Assembly: GCA_026707335.1 (NCBI GenBank) | Contig: JAPOXB010000128.1 | Coordinates: 1-8,335, forward strand | Reading direction: 5' to 3' | Length of the DNA: 8,335 nucleotides | Source of the DNA: Chloroflexota bacterium | Lineage (GTDB): Bacteria > Chloroflexota > Dehalococcoidia > Bin125 | In this document: positions 6,343 through 8,335 of the stretch, piece after piece | Layout: the number at the start of each line of letters is the position of its first letter | Position numbering within the stretch: the first letter of the stretch is position 1 | The notes under the pieces: model-generated | What the model saw: the letters and a program-made list of their open reading frames with translations, nothing else | Database searches by the model: none | What the model was told of the DNA's origin: nothing | Translations under genes and position numbers: made by a program

Positions 6343-7722
6343 TCAGCGGTAGGGGACGCGCCCCTTCTTGTCCTCGACGACGGGCGGCAGCGCGCGGATG
6401 GGCGCCATGATCTCCAGCATCGTGCCGAGGCGCGCGCGGGTCTCGCTGGGCGCGACGACGTCGTCCACGAGGGCCAGGCCCGAGGCGTCCCAGGGGCCCA
6501 TGCCGTCCAGCGCCCCGGCGCGCGCGGCCGTGAACGGCGAGGCCTCGCTGGTCGAGACGTCGGCGTCGGGCCAGGCGACGACGTAGTGCGTGCCCAGCTC
6601 CCGCCCGCCCAGGATGAAGTCGCCGGCCGACTGCCCCCGGCGCGAGATGATCGCCAGCTTGGGCGTCTCGGCGCCGTGGATCGTCGCGGCGATCTCGCCC
6701 ACGAGGCGGCGATAGTCGGTCGTGCCCAGCGCCTCCTCGTCGTAGGCGACGCCGTGCTGCGCCAGGACCAGCGGCATCGTGAAGCGCGCCCCGATCCCCA
6801 CCACGCGCCGGAAGATCTCGAGCTGGGCGCGGGTGAAGGCCGTGCCGCCGCCCACGACGTAGGCGACGGGGTAGCCGTTGAGCGCGCCGAGCCCCGCGGC
6901 GAACGCGTCGTCCGCGGCGAAGGGCACGATGCTGCCGCCGTCGCAGAGGGCCTCCGCGACGGTCGCCGCGCCCAGGTCCGACGCGCCCTCGTCTGCGAGG
7001 GCGGCGCCCGCCGGGGCGGGCGCGTCGGCGGCGCGCCGCAGGGGCGCGGCGTCGCGGGTGGGGATCAGCCGCATCAGCGTGGCGGCCGTCGCGATGGCGC
7101 CGGCGTCGTCTGGCAGGCTGACGTCGGAGGGGATCGGCGTCGCCGCGCCGCCCGGCGTGCGCAACACGACGTCCGAGTCGAGCGCGAGCGCCTGCAGTTC
7201 TGGCGCCACCTCGCCGCCCAGGATGGTGACGATCGGCGCCGACCGGTCGTCGAAGTGCACCTCCGGCACGATCAGGGGGCCGTCGGAGTAGCGGCCCAGC
7301 AGGCCGCCCTCCTCGGGGGCGGGCAGGTCGGCCGGCGCGGCCTGGGCGAAGTAGACCACCGGCAGGCAGCCCTGTGAGGCGTGCGTCAGCGTGCGGATGC
7401 GCTTGTTCTTGCCCACGCCGCCGTCGCTCTGGGCCATCGCGACGGGGTCGTCGGCCAGGACGGCCGTCATGCGCCCGCCCACCTCGCCGAAGGCGGTCAC
7501 CACGCCGTCGCCGTAGCTCGACTCGCGCGCCTCCGGGCGCTGCGATCGGGTGCGCGCGCCCAGCTCCAGGAAGCTGTCGCTGCCGGCGTCGATCAGGGCC
7601 TGCACGCGCGCCCGCGGCGACATCTCGCCGGGGCCCAGCGACCGTTCCCGGTCGAACGCGTCCACGGCGGCGTGCTCGGCGAAGACGCGCTCCAGTCCGC
7701 TCGGTTCGCTCTGCTCAGGCAT
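6343..7722 (-). CDS. Divergent carboxyltransferase-like subunit (acyl-CoA carboxylase beta/PccB fold)
   Basis: A 459-residue protein with the two-lobed layout of biotin-dependent carboxyltransferases, which move a carboxyl group between carboxybiotin and an acyl-CoA. Seen N-terminally: RARVQALIDAGSDSFLELG (37-55) and SYGDGVVTAFGEVGGR (69-84), both close to family blocks. Seen C-terminally: GALNGYPVAYVVGG (279-292, the family's 'ARLDGRPVGVIAN' position), PKLAIISRRG (354-363) and a terminal KKGRVPYR (452-459) like the KKHGNIP tail of PccB. The usual active-site glycine motifs are altered. SGGARIQEG corresponds to about AQAAPADLPAPEEGG (126-140), GPCAGGAVY to ILGGEVAPE (167-175), and PGFLPG to AQHGVAYDE (321-329). 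It may be catalytically silent or have another substrate. The start at 7722 is chosen for its ribosome site (GGGAG, 7-base spacing) and 8-base overlap with the upstream carboxyltransferase; a GTG 42 bases earlier is less likely. Confidence 0.72.
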   Translation of the reverse strand: MPEQSEPSGLERVFAEHAAVDAFDRERSLGPGEMSPRARVQALIDAGSDSFLELGARTRSQRPEARESSYGDGVVTAFGEVGGRMTAVLADDPVAMAQSDGGVGKNKRIRTLTHASQGCLPVVYFAQAAPADLPAPEEGGLLGRYSDGPLIVPEVHFDDRSAPIVTILGGEVAPELQALALDSDVVLRTPGGAATPIPSDVSLPDDAGAIATAATLMRLIPTRDAAPLRRAADAPAPAGAALADEGASDLGAATVAEALCDGGSIVPFAADDAFAAGLGALNGYPVAYVVGGGTAFTRAQLEIFRRVVGIGARFTMPLVLAQHGVAYDEEALGTTDYRRLVGEIAATIHGAETPKLAIISRRGQSAGDFILGGRELGTHYVVAWPDADVSTSEASPFTAARAGALDGMGPWDASGLALVDDVVAPSETRARLGTMLEIMAPIRALPPVVEDKKGRVPYR

Positions 7723-8335
7723 GCGGTCGCTCCCATCCACGCTGGCGTTCGGAGTTTCGGACACGGGCGCGGGCGGTCGCCAGCGCCCGCACGAGGATCG
7801 GCCGGGTCGCGGCCGGGTCGATGACGTCGTCGAGGAAGTCCAGTTGCGCGGCCGCCCAGGGCTCGGAGTTCTTCTGGATGACCTTGGCGTGCTCGGCGAC
7901 GAAGGCGTCCTTGTCGGCCGCCGCCTGCCACTGCTTGCGGTAGGCGACCCGCACGCCCGGCTCGGGCCCCACGAACGCGATCTGCGCGCTGGGCCAGGCC
8001 AGGGAGTACCACTCGGGGTCGGCCCCGTGCATGGCGAAGATGGCCGCGCCGTAGCCCTTGCGCAGGTGCACGGCGATCGTCGGCTGGGTGAGCGCGATCC
8101 GCTCGGCGAACATGTCGACCAGCCCGTCCAGCAGGCGCTGGTGCTCTTCCTCGACCGTCGGCAGCACGCCCGGCGTGTCGATGAAGGAGACGGTGGGCAG
8201 GCGCATCGCCTGCGCGACCCGCTGCATGCGCCGCACCTTGATGCTCGACTTCGCGTCGAGCGAGCCCGCCCGGATCGCCGGCTGGTTGCCGATCACGGCG
8301 ACGGAGTGCCCGTCGAGCCGGGCGATGCCGCAGAC
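7715..8335 (-). CDS. Acyl-CoA carboxylase carboxyltransferase subunit (PccB type), C-terminal half, cut by window edge
   Basis: The last 206 residues of a biotin-dependent carboxyltransferase beta subunit. The frame is open to the window edge, and the N-terminal lobe lies outside. Family blocks in order, numbered from the edge: IARLDGHSVAVIGNQP (4-19), SLDAKSSIKVRRM (25-37, the 'LDIDSSDKAARF' position), FIDTPGVLPTVEEE (51-64), LRKGYGAAIFAMHG (91-104, the 'RKAYGGAY' position), LAWPSAQIAFVGPEPGV (112-128) and DFLDDVIDPAATRPIL (166-181). These are the C-lobe segments that bind biotin and form an oxyanion hole, and they are well kept apart from PGVLPT in place of PGFLPG. Substrate (acetyl-, propionyl- or other acyl-CoA) cannot be told. 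The apparent GTG start at 8296 is only an internal valine, since homology continues upstream of it. Its end overlaps the next gene by 8 bases, arguing for coupled synthesis. Confidence 0.9.
   Translation of the reverse strand, partial: VCGIARLDGHSVAVIGNQPAIRAGSLDAKSSIKVRRMQRVAQAMRLPTVSFIDTPGVLPTVEEEHQRLLDGLVDMFAERIALTQPTIAVHLRKGYGAAIFAMHGADPEWYSLAWPSAQIAFVGPEPGVRVAYRKQWQAAADKDAFVAEHAKVIQKNSEPWAAAQLDFLDDVIDPAATRPILVRALATARARVRNSERQRGWERPHA
7730..7734 (-). promoter_or_regulatory. Ribosome binding site setting the start of the divergent carboxyltransferase
   Basis: Read on the - strand, GGGAG lies 7 bases before the ATG at 7722 and inside the end of the upstream gene. It favours this start over the in-frame GTG at 7764, which has no purine-rich site before it and would lengthen the overlap to 50 bases. 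Confidence 0.6.

Noticed and set aside
5884..7377. 497-codon open frame on the + strand opposite the Ddn-family and carboxyltransferase-like genes
   Set aside because: It spans two clearly homologous genes on the other strand, and its translation is Arg/Gly/Ala-rich low complexity with no domain.
6343..7764. The divergent carboxyltransferase as a decayed pseudogene
   Set aside because: The frame is intact over 459 codons, with both ends matching family landmarks and a proper ribosome site. Loss of motifs without frame damage suggests selected divergence, although I could not measure it.
8296..8335. Start codon (GTG at 8296) for the partial carboxyltransferase
   Set aside because: The 13 codons upstream (VCGIARLDGHSVA) continue the family's 'ARLDG.PV.V' block and hold no stop, so the gene runs beyond the window.
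1..8335. tRNA, rRNA, CRISPR arrays, insertion sequences, phage or toxin-antitoxin/defence genes
   Set aside because: No regularly spaced repeats, transposase-like frames, cloverleaf-like sequences or known defence domains were seen on either strand. Gaps between genes are short and composition looks even.

Overview
This is a GC-rich (roughly 70% by eye), densely coded bacterial stretch with seven protein-coding genes, one of them cut by the right edge. I see no tRNA, rRNA, CRISPR array or mobile element. The longest gap between genes is 181 bases. A Tat-exported lipoprotein binding protein with a long acidic, Ala/Pro-rich linker, a Ddn-type (deazaflavin/F420-type) enzyme and a PccB-type carboxyltransferase together suggest Chloroflexota (SAR202/Dehalococcoidia- or Thermomicrobia-like) or a deep actinobacterial lineage. 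That placement is inference from style and family content, and no marker gene is present to settle it.

Left region (39-1754, + strand): a flavin-dependent halogenase-like protein that carries two extra C-terminal modules, a PqqD-like winged-helix segment and a SEC-C zinc motif. This is the most unusual gene in the window. The PqqD fold is the peptide-recognition fold of RiPP pathways, so a peptide- or protein-directed halogenase or oxidase is a testable idea.

Middle region (1936-5789, + strand): a three-gene ABC importer operon of the peptide/nickel/opine type, made of a binding lipoprotein and two permeases. A strong perfect stem-loop (3833-3866) sits between the binding-protein gene and the first permease, as expected if the binding protein is made in excess of the membrane subunits. 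No ATPase gene follows. The operon runs into a convergent gene after 19 bases, so the ATPases must be encoded elsewhere.

Right region (8335-5809, - strand): an operon read right to left. It holds the C-terminal half of a PccB-type carboxyltransferase, then a second, strongly diverged carboxyltransferase-like protein overlapping it by 8 bases, and 36 bases later a Ddn/nitroreductase-family F420/FMN-type protein. The diverged protein keeps the overall carboxyltransferase layout but has lost most of the recognisable active-site glycine motifs. It may be a structural partner in a hetero-oligomeric carboxylase or decarboxylase.
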